This document shows positions 25,116 to 32,232 of a DNA stretch of 40,415 nucleotides, one piece after another. The stretch comes from Dialister succinatiphilus YIT 11850 (GTDB taxonomy: Bacteria > Bacillota > Negativicutes > Veillonellales > Dialisteraceae). Below the pieces are notes generated by a model. It made no database searches, was not told the DNA's origin, and was given only the letters and a program-made list of their open reading frames with translations. How positions within the stretch are numbered: position 1 is the first letter of the stretch; each line of letters opens with the position of its first letter. The DNA lies in assembly GCF_000242435.1 (NCBI RefSeq), contig NZ_JH591189.1:241849-282263 (forward strand), in the 5' to 3' direction. Both the position numbers and the translations under genes were made by a program.

Positions 25116-26201
25116 ATGAGACTTTTGGACAAATACACATTAAAAGAATTTCTCGGGCCCTTTCTTTTCGGCGTTGCAGCTTTTACAGCCATCTTTCTGG
25201 GGGCGGACACCCTTTTAAAGATTGCAAGCTACGTAACAAAATACGGCGCATCCCCTGTCTCCGCCCTTAAAATCTTTATCCTCGCACTGCCCCGGATCGT
25301 GGTATACACCTTCCCCATGGCAGTCCTTCTGGGCGCGCTTATGTGCTTCTCCCGACTGTCCGGCTCCAGCGAACTTATCGTCATGCGCTCCTCCGGCCAG
25401 AGCTTCCTTCGGCTGGCAGCGCCGGTATTCATTCTTTCCCTCTTCATCAGCCTCTGTGCCGTGGCATTCAATGAATATGTGGTGCCCTGGACGAATCGGG
25501 AATATGAATATGTGCTGAACACGGAAATCAAGAAGAACTTCAATCCCGGCGTCACGGACCATGTGGTGGTGCGGGATGTGCAGAATGGGAAAATCGTTCA
25601 CCTGCTCTATGCAAGACGGTACAATCCGGCTACAAAGGAACTGGAAAATATTACGGTCCAGGAATTCCAGAATGAAGAAGTGACCCGGGTGGAAAATGCC
25701 CCCAAGGCCATCTGGAAAAACGGCGTATGGATTATGAACGACGGCATCATCTATGACCTCACCGGCGACGGTGTGGACCGCATGATGCACTTTGACCGTC
25801 AGGAAATCCCCTATGCCCAGGCACCGGAAGATATTCCGAAGGAAAAGAAAAACTATGATGAAATGACCATCCGCGAACTGCTCCTGACCAAGAAGGCCTA
25901 TGCTGCAGCCCATGCGGATACGACTCCCATTATGATGGAAGTGCACCGCCGCTTCTCCCTCCCCATGGCCAGCTTCGTTTTCGCCATCGTAGGAGCTCCC
26001 CTGGGCGTACAGAAGCAGAGATCCTCCTCCTCCATCGGCTTTGGCCTTTCCGTAGTCATCATCTTCCTCTACTACGCCATTATGACCTTCCTGGAAGCTC
26101 TGGGAAAAGGCCACGTCATGCCGGCCACCCTGGCCGTATGGCTGCCGAACCTTATTGCCCTCTTCACAGGCTGCTGGCTTATTCATCGAGTAGATAAATA
26201 A
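25116..26201 (+). CDS. LptF/LptG-family LPS export permease
   Basis: Inner-membrane permease of 361 aa that extracts LPS with LptB. Three N-terminal helices (LLDKYTLKEFLGPFLFGVAAF...), a periplasmic beta-jellyroll region (about 130-260) and three C-terminal helices (PMASFVFAIVGAPLG, SVVIIFLYYAIMTF, ATLAVWLPNLIALF) are visible. ATG 25116 is preferred to the in-frame start at 24966, because GGGAGGG precedes it and the first 50 residues of the longer frame lie inside lptB. Only one such permease is in the cluster, so it may act as a homodimer or pair with one elsewhere. Confidence 0.9.
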   Translation: MRLLDKYTLKEFLGPFLFGVAAFTAIFLGADTLLKIASYVTKYGASPVSALKIFILALPRIVVYTFPMAVLLGALMCFSRLSGSSELIVMRSSGQSFLRLAAPVFILSLFISLCAVAFNEYVVPWTNREYEYVLNTEIKKNFNPGVTDHVVVRDVQNGKIVHLLYARRYNPATKELENITVQEFQNEEVTRVENAPKAIWKNGVWIMNDGIIYDLTGDGVDRMMHFDRQEIPYAQAPEDIPKEKKNYDEMTIRELLLTKKAYAAAHADTTPIMMEVHRRFSLPMASFVFAIVGAPLGVQKQRSSSSIGFGLSVVIIFLYYAIMTFLEALGKGHVMPATLAVWLPNLIALFTGCWLIHRVDK

Positions 26202-26204
26202 AAG

Positions 26205-26237
26205 AAAGAGTCGTGGGAACACCTGCGGCTCTTTTTT
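26205..26237 (+). terminator. Terminator of the envelope operon
   Basis: AAAGAGTCG pairs with CGGCTCTTT (one G-T pair), loop TGGGAACACCTG, then TTTTTT. It begins four bases after the permease stop. Confidence 0.8.
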
Positions 26238-26243
26238 CATGGA

Positions 26244-26310
26244 AGGAAACCATTCGCAGCCAGTTTCCTGTCCGGCATGGGGATACTGCGAATCGCCTCC
26301 ATAGGAAACC
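26244..26310 (+). repeat. Lone unit of the 59-bp repeat
   Basis: AGGAAACCATTCGCAGCCAG with GTTTCCTGTCC following is a diverged relative of the units at 28089-28442. The next AGGAAACC begins at 26303, exactly 59 bp later, though the sequence after it diverges. Confidence 0.75.
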
Positions 26311-26340
26311 ACGATTCCCCTTACCTTTTGCATACCGGTA

Positions 26341-26369
26341 TTTCATAAAAGCAGAAAAAACGGTATAAT
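26341..26369 (+). promoter_or_regulatory. Candidate promoter of the DUF3084 gene
   Basis: TATAAT at 26364-26369 with a weak TTTCAT -35 at 26341-26346, spacer 17 bp. It lies 60 bp before the start codon. Confidence 0.5.
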
Positions 26370-26428
26370 AAAATAAGATTCTGCTGAGATATAAGTTTCA
26401 GATCAAATGAAAGGGAAGGAGGAGTTTC

Positions 26429-27628
26429 ATGTTTATAGGGGCCGCCATATTTCTTGTCCTCATTGTCATGGGCGGGGTGATTGCCTTCCTGGGAGACCGT
26501 ATCGGCTCCAAGGTAGGCAAAAAAAGGATGACTCTTTTCGGACTCCGGCCTAAATATACATCAGTCATCGTTACCATTATTTCGGGCGTACTCATTTCCT
26601 TTTCCACCGTGGCTGTCATGGCCGTGGTGAATGAAAATGTGAGGGTGGCTCTTTTTGGCCTGTCCAAACTGCAGACCCGGATGAATGATCTGAACCAGGA
26701 AATCAAGGTGAAGAACCGGGAACTGGAAAAGGGAAAGCTCCAGCTGGAAGCCCGGAATAAAGAATATGAAGATGTGACAAAGAAATCGGAAGAAACGTCG
26801 AAGGAACTGGATCGGGTGGAAAGCCAGCGCATTTATATGGAACAGGAACTCTCTTCTGTGCAGGATGCCTATGATGAAGCTAAGGCCGGTGTGGAACGGT
26901 CTGCTGCGGAAATCCGGGATCTGGAGAAAACAAAGGAAGATCTGAGCAGCAACATTCATACCCTGAACCAGGAAAAGAAAACCCTTCTGGAAAATATTTA
27001 TGCCCTCCGCGAAGGACAGGTGGTCATGCAGGCAGGCCAGGTGCTTACCAGTGTTACGGTGGACGAAAACATGACAAGGGATCAGGCAGCCCATGTGCTG
27101 GAAAGTGTGCTGAACGATATTAACAACATGCTGAAGCAGCAGATGAACATTACCGATGAAAATGCCAACCTGGTCCGTATCAGCCAGGCCGATTTTGACA
27201 GCGCCGTCCAGGAAATCACCGGAGCAAAGAACAAGAAACTGGTCCGGATTGTGGCAGCCCAGAATCTGATCCGCGGTGAAAGACTGATTGTAGACTTTGA
27301 TATCCATGACAACCGCCTTATCTTCAGCAGAGGGGAAACGATTTATCGCGGAAACCTGGATGCTTACCAGAATATTAAAAACTATGAACTCCAGGTGCTT
27401 CGTTTCCTGAAGGATCTGAACCGCTATGCCCAGTCCAAAGGCGTGCTGCCGGACCCCATTACCGGCAATGTAGGCGTGCTGGAAGGACAGGAGCTGATTG
27501 ACGTGATCCAGAAGGTGAAGGAATACGGCGGTCAGTGCGTACTTACCGTCACCGCCAGAAGGGATATCTACTCCCAGGGGCCCCTCCTCATTGACGTACG
27601 GGTGGACAGGAAGGATGGAAATCCATGA
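26429..27628 (+). CDS. DUF3084 membrane protein with long coiled coil
   Basis: A 399-aa protein of unknown function. Two N-terminal membrane helices (about 2-22 and 45-68) flank a basic loop GSKVGKKRMTLFGLRPKYT. Residues 75-200 are a heptad-rich coiled coil with very many Glu, Lys and Gln residues. The C-terminal part (about 205-399) is the DUF3084 domain (REGQVVMQAGQVLTSVTVDEN and the later FDIHDNRLIFSRGETI). GAAGGAGG precedes ATG 26429. It overlaps the next gene by ATGA. DUF3084 proteins are also known in cyanobacteria. The place after the lpt genes suggests an envelope role, by inference only. Confidence 0.85.
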   Translation: MFIGAAIFLVLIVMGGVIAFLGDRIGSKVGKKRMTLFGLRPKYTSVIVTIISGVLISFSTVAVMAVVNENVRVALFGLSKLQTRMNDLNQEIKVKNRELEKGKLQLEARNKEYEDVTKKSEETSKELDRVESQRIYMEQELSSVQDAYDEAKAGVERSAAEIRDLEKTKEDLSSNIHTLNQEKKTLLENIYALREGQVVMQAGQVLTSVTVDENMTRDQAAHVLESVLNDINNMLKQQMNITDENANLVRISQADFDSAVQEITGAKNKKLVRIVAAQNLIRGERLIVDFDIHDNRLIFSRGETIYRGNLDAYQNIKNYELQVLRFLKDLNRYAQSKGVLPDPITGNVGVLEGQELIDVIQKVKEYGGQCVLTVTARRDIYSQGPLLIDVRVDRKDGNP

Positions 27629-28059
27629 TACTCTCAGTTGATCCGGGCAGGGATAAGACGGGCTGCGCCGTGGTAGAGGAAGATGGCAGCCTGGTGGTGA
27701 AGAAAGTGATTCCCACAAAAAACTATGAAAAAGAAATAGCAAAGCTCCTCTCTTCCTTCACCCCCCGGGCCCTCATCATGGGTAACGGCACCCGCCACCG
27801 GGAAATGAAGGAACGGAGTGAGAAACTGCTCCAGGCTATGGATAGGGATATCCCTGTGATTCTGGTGGATGAAAAATATACCACCGAAATGGGAGAGCAG
27901 TGGTATCGAAAAGACCATCCCCCCAAAGGCCTGGCTCGTCTCATTCCCGAGGGCATGCGCACCATTCCCGTGCCGGTGGATGACTATGTGGCCTGGATTA
28001 TTGGGAATATCTACCTGGGTCATGTGAAAGCGGAAGATGTGGGGCACAGAAAGGTGTAG
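27625..28059 (+). CDS. YqgF/RuvX-like RNase H-fold protein
   Basis: A 144-aa protein with an RNase H-like core. N-terminal ILSVDPGRDKTGCAVV carries the first acidic residue (Asp6), a middle strand reads ALIMGNG, and the later VDEKYTTEMGE and a C-terminal VDDYVAWI helix give further acidic positions. This is the order found in YqgF/RuvX and RuvC-like nucleases. It is more diverged than standard RuvX (pre-16S rRNA processing), so a second paralogue may perform that task elsewhere. It is translationally coupled to the DUF3084 gene; the pairing implies a linked job, which is unknown. Confidence 0.75.
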   Translation: MILSVDPGRDKTGCAVVEEDGSLVVKKVIPTKNYEKEIAKLLSSFTPRALIMGNGTRHREMKERSEKLLQAMDRDIPVILVDEKYTTEMGEQWYRKDHPPKGLARLIPEGMRTIPVPVDDYVAWIIGNIYLGHVKAEDVGHRKV

Positions 28060-28088
28060 ACGGGGGGGAACAGGGCTATTATTACAAC

Positions 28089-28442
28089 AGGAAACCCTTT
28101 GCGAACAGTTTCCTGCCTGCCGTGGGAACACGGCGAATCATTGCCATAGGAAACCTTTCGCGAATAGTTTCCCATCTGCCGTGGGAACTTTGGCAATCAT
28201 CACCATAGGAAACTTTTCGCCACCAGTTTCCAGCCCGGCATGAGGGCATTGTGAATCATTGCCATAGGAAACCCTTTGCGAACAGTTTCCTGTCCGCCGT
28301 GGGAACACGGCGAATCATTGCCATAGGAAACCTTTCGCGAATAGTTTCCCATCCGCCGTGGGAACTTTGGCAATCATCACCATAGGAAACCCTTTGCGAG
28401 CAGTTTCCCATCCGTCATAGGAGCAGGGCAAGTCAACTTGTC
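28089..28442. repeat. Tandem array, six units of exactly 59 bp
   Basis: AGGAAAC starts at 28089, 28148, 28207, 28266, 28325, 28384 and (partial seventh) 28443, with no exception to the 59-bp step. Unit 1 matches unit 4 at 57/59 positions and unit 2 matches unit 5 at 58/59, so the array is a duplicated 177-bp trimer. Unit 6 is diverged in its second half. Most units hold GGAAAC-12 nt-GTTTCC; units 1 and 4 also hold GCCGTG-GGAA-CACGGC. The period is not a multiple of three. It fills the 28060-28519 gap up to the tRNA promoter. Confidence 0.9.
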
Positions 28443-28478
28443 AGGAAACGGGTTCACCCATATTTCTCATTTTTCCTC

Positions 28479-28507
28479 TTGACGAAATGGGAGAGATGTA
28501 ATAAAAT
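28479..28507 (+). promoter_or_regulatory. Promoter of the tRNA pair
   Basis: TTGACG (28479-28484), 17-bp spacer, TAAAAT (28502-28507); the -10 ends 12 bp before tRNA-Pro. It begins right after the 59-bp array. Confidence 0.75.
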
Positions 28508-28519
28508 ATCTAAGTGTCA

Positions 28520-28595
28520 CGGGGCATAGCGCAGTTGGTAGCGCACCTGCTTTGGGAGCAGGGGGTCGCCAGTTCGAGTCCGGCTGCCCCGACCA
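28520..28595 (+). tRNA. tRNA-Pro (anticodon TGG)
   Basis: Cloverleaf of 76 nt with acceptor CGGGGCA/TGCCCCG, anticodon stem CCTGC/GCAGG around TTTGGGA, T-arm GCCAG-TTCGAGT-CCGGC, and an encoded CCA end. The TGG anticodon reads CCA and, by wobble, other proline codons. Confidence 0.96.
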
Positions 28596-28602
28596 TACAT
28601 AT

Positions 28603-28679
<77 letters not shown>

Positions 28680-28683
28680 GCAG

Positions 28684-28712
28684 AAAAGCATTCCGGAAGG
28701 AATGCTTTTTTC
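28684..28712 (+). terminator. Terminator of the tRNA pair
   Basis: AAAAGCATTCC-GGAA-GGAATGCTTTTTT: a perfect 11-bp arm with a GGAA tetraloop and a T run, four bases after the tRNA-Arg CCA. Confidence 0.93.
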
Positions 28713-28787
28713 ATGAAGGGAAGAGGGCAGGCTTTTTGAAAATGCCTGCGCCTCCTTTCTATTGTTATGGGGAATATATTTTCTCTA

Positions 28788-28816
28788 TTGATTTTTTTCT
28801 ATTAGTAGAGTATCAT
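28788..28816 (+). promoter_or_regulatory. Promoter of rpoD
   Basis: TTGATT (28788-28793), 17-bp spacer, TATCAT (28811-28816). The leader to the TTG start is about 130 nt with no recognised motif. Confidence 0.65.
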
Positions 28817-28952
28817 TGTAGTCTAACTTAAGAAAAACAGGGCGGGCTATTTCATAAAAGGCTTCCGAGGAAGCAGGAAACAATCATATAGAAGCTCCCT
28901 GACAGATGTATATTGTAAAACATATTGGAATGTTTGAGGAGGTGTCCCTAAT

Positions 28953-30155
28953 TTGGCAGCTAAGGCAGCACAGCTTGCACAGTGGCTAAAGGAACTGCAG
29001 GAACGGGTCAATGCGGATGGTAATCTTCCATATAATGAAATCATCCGTTTCACAAAAGAAAAATCATTGACACAGAAACAGTTGGATGGGATTTTTAATC
29101 TTCTTCATGAACACAATATCGATCTCGTTTATGATGAAGATGAAGACGCAGGAGAGCCGGATGAGGCTGATTTCAACGGAGATGATGATGATCTCTCCGA
29201 AGAAATGATTCTTGAAAACGAAGAAGACGGTCTGGAAGGCGATAAGGACTGGAACTCTTCCGATACAGCAGAAACGGAAGAGGCTGATTATGGAGCTGCC
29301 GGCGGTGTCAGCGACCCGGTACGGCTTTATCTTCGCGAATGTGGTGCCAATCCCCTGCTCAGTGCAGAACAGGAAATGAACCTGGCAAAGATTATCGAAA
29401 AGGGCAAGAAGAAGGATGCCACTCCGGAGGAGAAAGAAGCAGCAAGGGCTGCCAAGAAGGAAATGGCCAATGCCAATCTTCGTCTGGTGGTGTCCATTGC
29501 CAAGAAATATCCGGGCCGCGGCATGCCTTTCTTGGATCTGATTCAGGAAGGGAATATCGGTCTTCTGAAGGCAGTGGACAAGTTTGACTACACCAAGGGT
29601 TATAAATTCTCTACTTATGCCACCTGGTGGATTCGTCAGGCCATTACCCGCTCCATTGCTGATCAGGCCCGCACCATCCGCGTGCCGGTACATATGGTGG
29701 AAACCATTAATAAGATGAACCGTGTAGGCCGCCGGTTCCTGCAGGAACATGGGCGGGAAGCCACCAATGAGGAACTGTCCAAGGAAATGGGCATCAGTGT
29801 GGAAAAAATCCGGGAAGCCAAGAAAGCAGCCCAGGATCCCATTTCCCTGGAAACGCCAATCGGTGAAAAGGAAGATTCCCATTTAGGCGATTTCATCGAA
29901 GACCAGAAGACGGCGTCTCCGGAAGATGAAGCAGCAGCTACCATGAGAAGAGAACAGGTCTACAAGATGCTGGATACCCTGACAGAAAGGGAAAAAGGCG
30001 TCCTGGCACTCCGCTTCGGCATGGATGATGGTACGCCCCGTACGCTGGAGGAAGTAGGCAAGCACTTTGGCGTCACCCGCGAACGTATCCGCCAGATCGA
30101 AGGAAAAGCGCTGAAAAAATTGAAAAAACAGGCCATGCCCATGGCAGGACTGTAA
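28953..30155 (+). CDS. rpoD: RNA polymerase primary sigma factor (RpoD/SigA)
   Basis: Main sigma factor of 400 aa. Region 1.1 (1-60) is followed by a strongly acidic linker (about 65-110), region 1.2 [21 protein letters not shown], regions 2.1-2.4 with [26 protein letters not shown] and the [19 protein letters not shown] -10 reader, region 3, and region 4 with the [21 protein letters not shown] helix-turn-helix for the -35. The start is TTG 28953, with GAGGAGGTG 7 bp upstream. dnaG, its common upstream partner, is absent here. Confidence 0.97.
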   Translation: MAAKAAQLAQWLKELQERVNADGNLPYNEIIRFTKEKSLTQKQLDGIFNLLHEHNIDLVYDEDEDAGEPDEADFNGDDDDLSEEMILENEEDGLEGDKDWNSSDTAETEEADYGAAGGVSDPVRLYLRECGANPLLSAEQEMNLAKIIEKGKKKDATPEEKEAARAAKKEMANANLRLVVSIAKKYPGRGMPFLDLIQEGNIGLLKAVDKFDYTKGYKFSTYATWWIRQAITRSIADQARTIRVPVHMVETINKMNRVGRRFLQEHGREATNEELSKEMGISVEKIREAKKAAQDPISLETPIGEKEDSHLGDFIEDQKTASPEDEAAATMRREQVYKMLDTLTEREKGVLALRFGMDDGTPRTLEEVGKHFGVTRERIRQIEGKALKKLKKQAMPMAGL

Positions 30156-30160
30156 GGGAG

Positions 30161-30195
30161 AAGAGCTGTGCCGGAAAGGGCACGGCTCTTTTTTT
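30161..30195 (+). terminator. Terminator of rpoD
   Basis: AAGAGCTGTGCC-GGAAA-GGGCACGGCTCTTTTTTT: about 11 bp with one wobble pair, then a long T run. Confidence 0.9.
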
Positions 30196-30364
30196 CAGCG
30201 GGTGCGTATGGCATTCCCGAAGAGTCATCGGCATAAAGCTCCTGGCAGGTCGGGCCGCAGAGTGTCTTCATGAATCCGGTTTCTGAAATGATTTTCCACT
30301 GGCTTTTCTGTGTTTCCTGTAGTATAATATTCAAGCATTCAGCATCAAAGTACCTGCTTTTTCA
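30196..30364. other. Gap before the rplS promoter, no gene seen
   Basis: No protein-like frame and no recognised RNA motif. The 30156-30466 interval is otherwise filled by the rpoD terminator and the rplS promoter and leader. Confidence 0.5.
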
Positions 30365-30393
30365 TTGCAATGGAAGAAAAAGTATGATACAAT
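30365..30393 (+). promoter_or_regulatory. Promoter of rplS
   Basis: TTGCAA (30365-30370), exact 17-bp spacer, TACAAT (30388-30393). The leader of about 65 nt may hold an autoregulatory fold, but I could not identify one with confidence. Confidence 0.7.
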
Positions 30394-30466
30394 GCTACTG
30401 TTAGTCTGGACAGTCCTCTGCCAAAAGCGATCGGCATGAATGTCTTGTGAGAAGGAGGAAAAGATC

Positions 30467-30808
30467 GTGAACATTATTGAAACACTGGAAAATGAACAGC
30501 TCAGAAATGACATTCCTGAATTCCGCCCGGGGGACACCGTCAGAGTTCATGTAAAGGTCGTCGAAGGAAAGACTGAACGTGTACAGGTATTTGAAGGCAT
30601 CGTGATTGCCCGTAAAAATGCCGGCGTAAGAGAAACTTTCACCGTTCGTCGTATTTCTTACGGCGTAGGCGTTGAAAGAACATTCCTGGTTCATTCTCCC
30701 CGTCTGGAAAAGATTGAAGTGAAGCGCCGCGGCATTGTTCGTCGTGCTAAACTGTTCTATCTGCGCGGCCTGTCCGGTAAAGCAGCTAGAATCAAGGAAA
30801 GAAAATAA
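30467..30808 (+). CDS. rplS: 50S ribosomal protein L19
   Basis: A 113-aa ribosomal protein at the 30S-50S interface. Family signatures: [30 protein letters not shown] at the N-terminus (a region, not a single motif), [14 protein letters not shown], the [18 protein letters not shown] core and the basic [23 protein letters not shown] tail. GTG 30467 is chosen because GAAGGAGG lies 8-15 bp upstream and MNIIE is the family N-terminus; the frame open from 30440 would add nine residues. It is a lone gene, away from rpsP, rimM and trmD. Confidence 0.97.
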   Translation: MNIIETLENEQLRNDIPEFRPGDTVRVHVKVVEGKTERVQVFEGIVIARKNAGVRETFTVRRISYGVGVERTFLVHSPRLEKIEVKRRGIVRRAKLFYLRGLSGKAARIKERK

Positions 30809-30812
30809 TGGT

Positions 30813-30844
30813 AAAAAAACTGCAGCGCTGCTGCAGTTTTTTTA
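30813..30844 (+). terminator. Terminator of rplS
   Basis: AAAAACTGCAG-CGCTG-CTGCAGTTTTTTT, a perfect stem with a T run starting five bases after the stop. Confidence 0.93.
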
Positions 30845-30897
30845 TTGGAAAAAATAGACTCTATTCATGGACCTCTGTTTTTCTCATTGCCCGGATG

Positions 30898-30906
30898 TGA
30901 TAGAAT
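30898..30906 (+). promoter_or_regulatory. Extended -10 promoter of the 30960 gene
   Basis: TGATAGAAT matches the extended -10 pattern TGnTATAAT at all but one base. No clear -35 is seen at the usual distance. Confidence 0.5.
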
Positions 30907-30959
30907 AGTAAAAGTGCAGGGAGGGCACAGGGTTTTGGTATTTTATAAGTGAGGAACCT

Positions 30960-31361
30960 ATGAAATATAAATATGTCATTCCGGCAGTCTTATTATCTTT
31001 AGGAATGGTACTGCCTGTTTCTGCTAATAAAATAAAGAATGTATTCGTGGTGGATGAGCTGACGGTGGAAGTGGAAATGGCGGATCCTCTGACGAAGGAG
31101 GAGCTTGATCCCGCCCGTTTCCTGGCAAAGGACTATGAGCCGGCGTTTACTTTTAATGAGGGGGTAGAGGCTGTAGGCCTTCCGGTTCCCCAGAAGAGCG
31201 ATGGATTCCATTACAACATTTACCGCATTGCGGTGAATGGACTGGATGTGGGCCCCATTTATCAGATTTCCTACCGCAAACAGAAACCGAAAACATTCAA
31301 ATTTTATGGCGGAAGAGAGCAGGTGGACAAGTATCGCGATCGATATGGAAGCTATTTCTGA
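30960..31361 (+). CDS. Small exported protein, unknown function
   Basis: A 133-aa product with a signal peptide (MKYKYVIPAVLLSLGMVLPVSA-N, cleavage near 22). The mature part is about 110 residues, beta-rich by appearance: VFVVDELTVEVEMADPLTKEELD, then a Tyr-, Lys- and Arg-rich end (YRKQKPKTFKFYGGREQVDKYRDRYGSYF). No family is recognised. It lies 18 bp upstream of trmL with no terminator between them, so the two are likely co-transcribed, probably from the extended -10 at 30898. Confidence 0.7.
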   Translation: MKYKYVIPAVLLSLGMVLPVSANKIKNVFVVDELTVEVEMADPLTKEELDPARFLAKDYEPAFTFNEGVEAVGLPVPQKSDGFHYNIYRIAVNGLDVGPIYQISYRKQKPKTFKFYGGREQVDKYRDRYGSYF

Positions 31362-31379
31362 TTTCATGAAAGGATATCT

Positions 31380-31889
31380 ATGCATATTGTGTTAGTGGAG
31401 CCGGAAATTCCGGGCAATACAGGAAATATTTCCCGCCTCTGCGCAGCGGAGCATCTGACTCTTCATCTGGTGGAACCCCTTGGATTTTCCATTGATGACA
31501 AGCATCTGAAAAGGGCGGGCCTGGATTACTGGGACCTTCTGGAGGTTCATGTGCATCCCGATTTTTCATCGGTGGAACGGATGCTGAAGGGCCATCATTT
31601 TTATTACAATACCACCAAGGCCGTGAAGGCCTACACCCAGGTATCCTTCAGGGAAGATGATGTGCTGGTATTCGGCAAGGAAACCAAAGGGCTTCCGGAG
31701 GATATGCTCCTGGCCCACCGGGAGGACTGTATCCGGATTCCCATGATTGAAGAAGCCCGTTCTCTCAATTTATCCAACGCGGTGGCCATTGTGGCACTGG
31801 AAGCACTGAGGCAGACCGGTTTCCCCCATCTTTTGAAGGAAAGCGGCCGGTTGTTTAAAGGAGGCAGGGACACCCATGAATACGTATGA
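31380..31889 (+). CDS. trmL: tRNA (cytidine(34)-2'-O)-methyltransferase TrmL
   Basis: A 169-aa SPOUT-class methyltransferase that methylates the wobble base of certain leucine tRNAs using S-adenosylmethionine. The start IVLVEPEIPGNTGNISRLCA and the knot-forming VFGKETKGLPEDML and IRIPMIEEARSLNLSNAVAIVALEA segments are diagnostic. AAAGGATAT precedes ATG 31380. Its end overlaps the next gene by 14 bp. Confidence 0.95.
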   Translation: MHIVLVEPEIPGNTGNISRLCAAEHLTLHLVEPLGFSIDDKHLKRAGLDYWDLLEVHVHPDFSSVERMLKGHHFYYNTTKAVKAYTQVSFREDDVLVFGKETKGLPEDMLLAHREDCIRIPMIEEARSLNLSNAVAIVALEALRQTGFPHLLKESGRLFKGGRDTHEYV

Positions 31890-32232
31890 TGCAGCTTATG
31901 ATCTGGCAAGGGCCATCAAGGAAAGCGATGAAATGAAACGTTTGACTGCGGCAGCTGAAAAGATCAAGGGTGATGAGGAAGCCAGGAAAATGGTGAAGGA
32001 ATATATCATGGCCCAGATGAAAGCTGATTATGCCAAACTGGCAGGACAGAAGGAAGACGAGGACAGCTACCAGCATCTGCAGGAGCTGGCTGTTCTGGTA
32101 AGCAACAACAGCAATGCCCAGGAATATCTCCAGGCATTTATCCGTTGGAATCAGGTAGCTGCGGATTTGCAGAAGATTGTATCCGATGCAATGGCGCAGG
32201 GTATGGATGTATTGGAACTGAATAAACAATGA
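31876..32232 (+). CDS. YlbF/YmcA family protein
   Basis: A 118-aa all-helical protein. The middle and end (ARKMVKEYIMAQMKADYAKLAG and LQAFIRWNQVAADLQKIVSDAM) match the YlbF/YmcA (Com_YlbF) domain. In Bacillus these are parts of the Y-complex that guides RNase Y; no RNase Y or YaaT partner is near here. The start ATG lies inside trmL, with AAAGGAGGC upstream. It is coupled to murB through ATGA. Confidence 0.85.
   Translation: MNTYDAAYDLARAIKESDEMKRLTAAAEKIKGDEEARKMVKEYIMAQMKADYAKLAGQKEDEDSYQHLQELAVLVSNNSNAQEYLQAFIRWNQVAADLQKIVSDAMAQGMDVLELNKQ

Noticed and set aside
28037-28243. 68-residue open frame across the first repeat units
   Set aside because: The period is not a multiple of three, so the frame changes in each unit, and it overlaps the end of the YqgF-like gene without a ribosome site.
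28089-28442. CRISPR array
   Set aside because: The whole 59-bp unit recurs, including the parts that would be spacers (units 1/4 and 2/5 nearly identical), and the repeat part itself varies. No cas genes are near.
28089-28442. Integron attC ('59-base element') array
   Set aside because: The period of 59 is suggestive, but there are no gene cassettes between units, no GTTRRRY/RYYYAAC core pair in the right places and no integrase.
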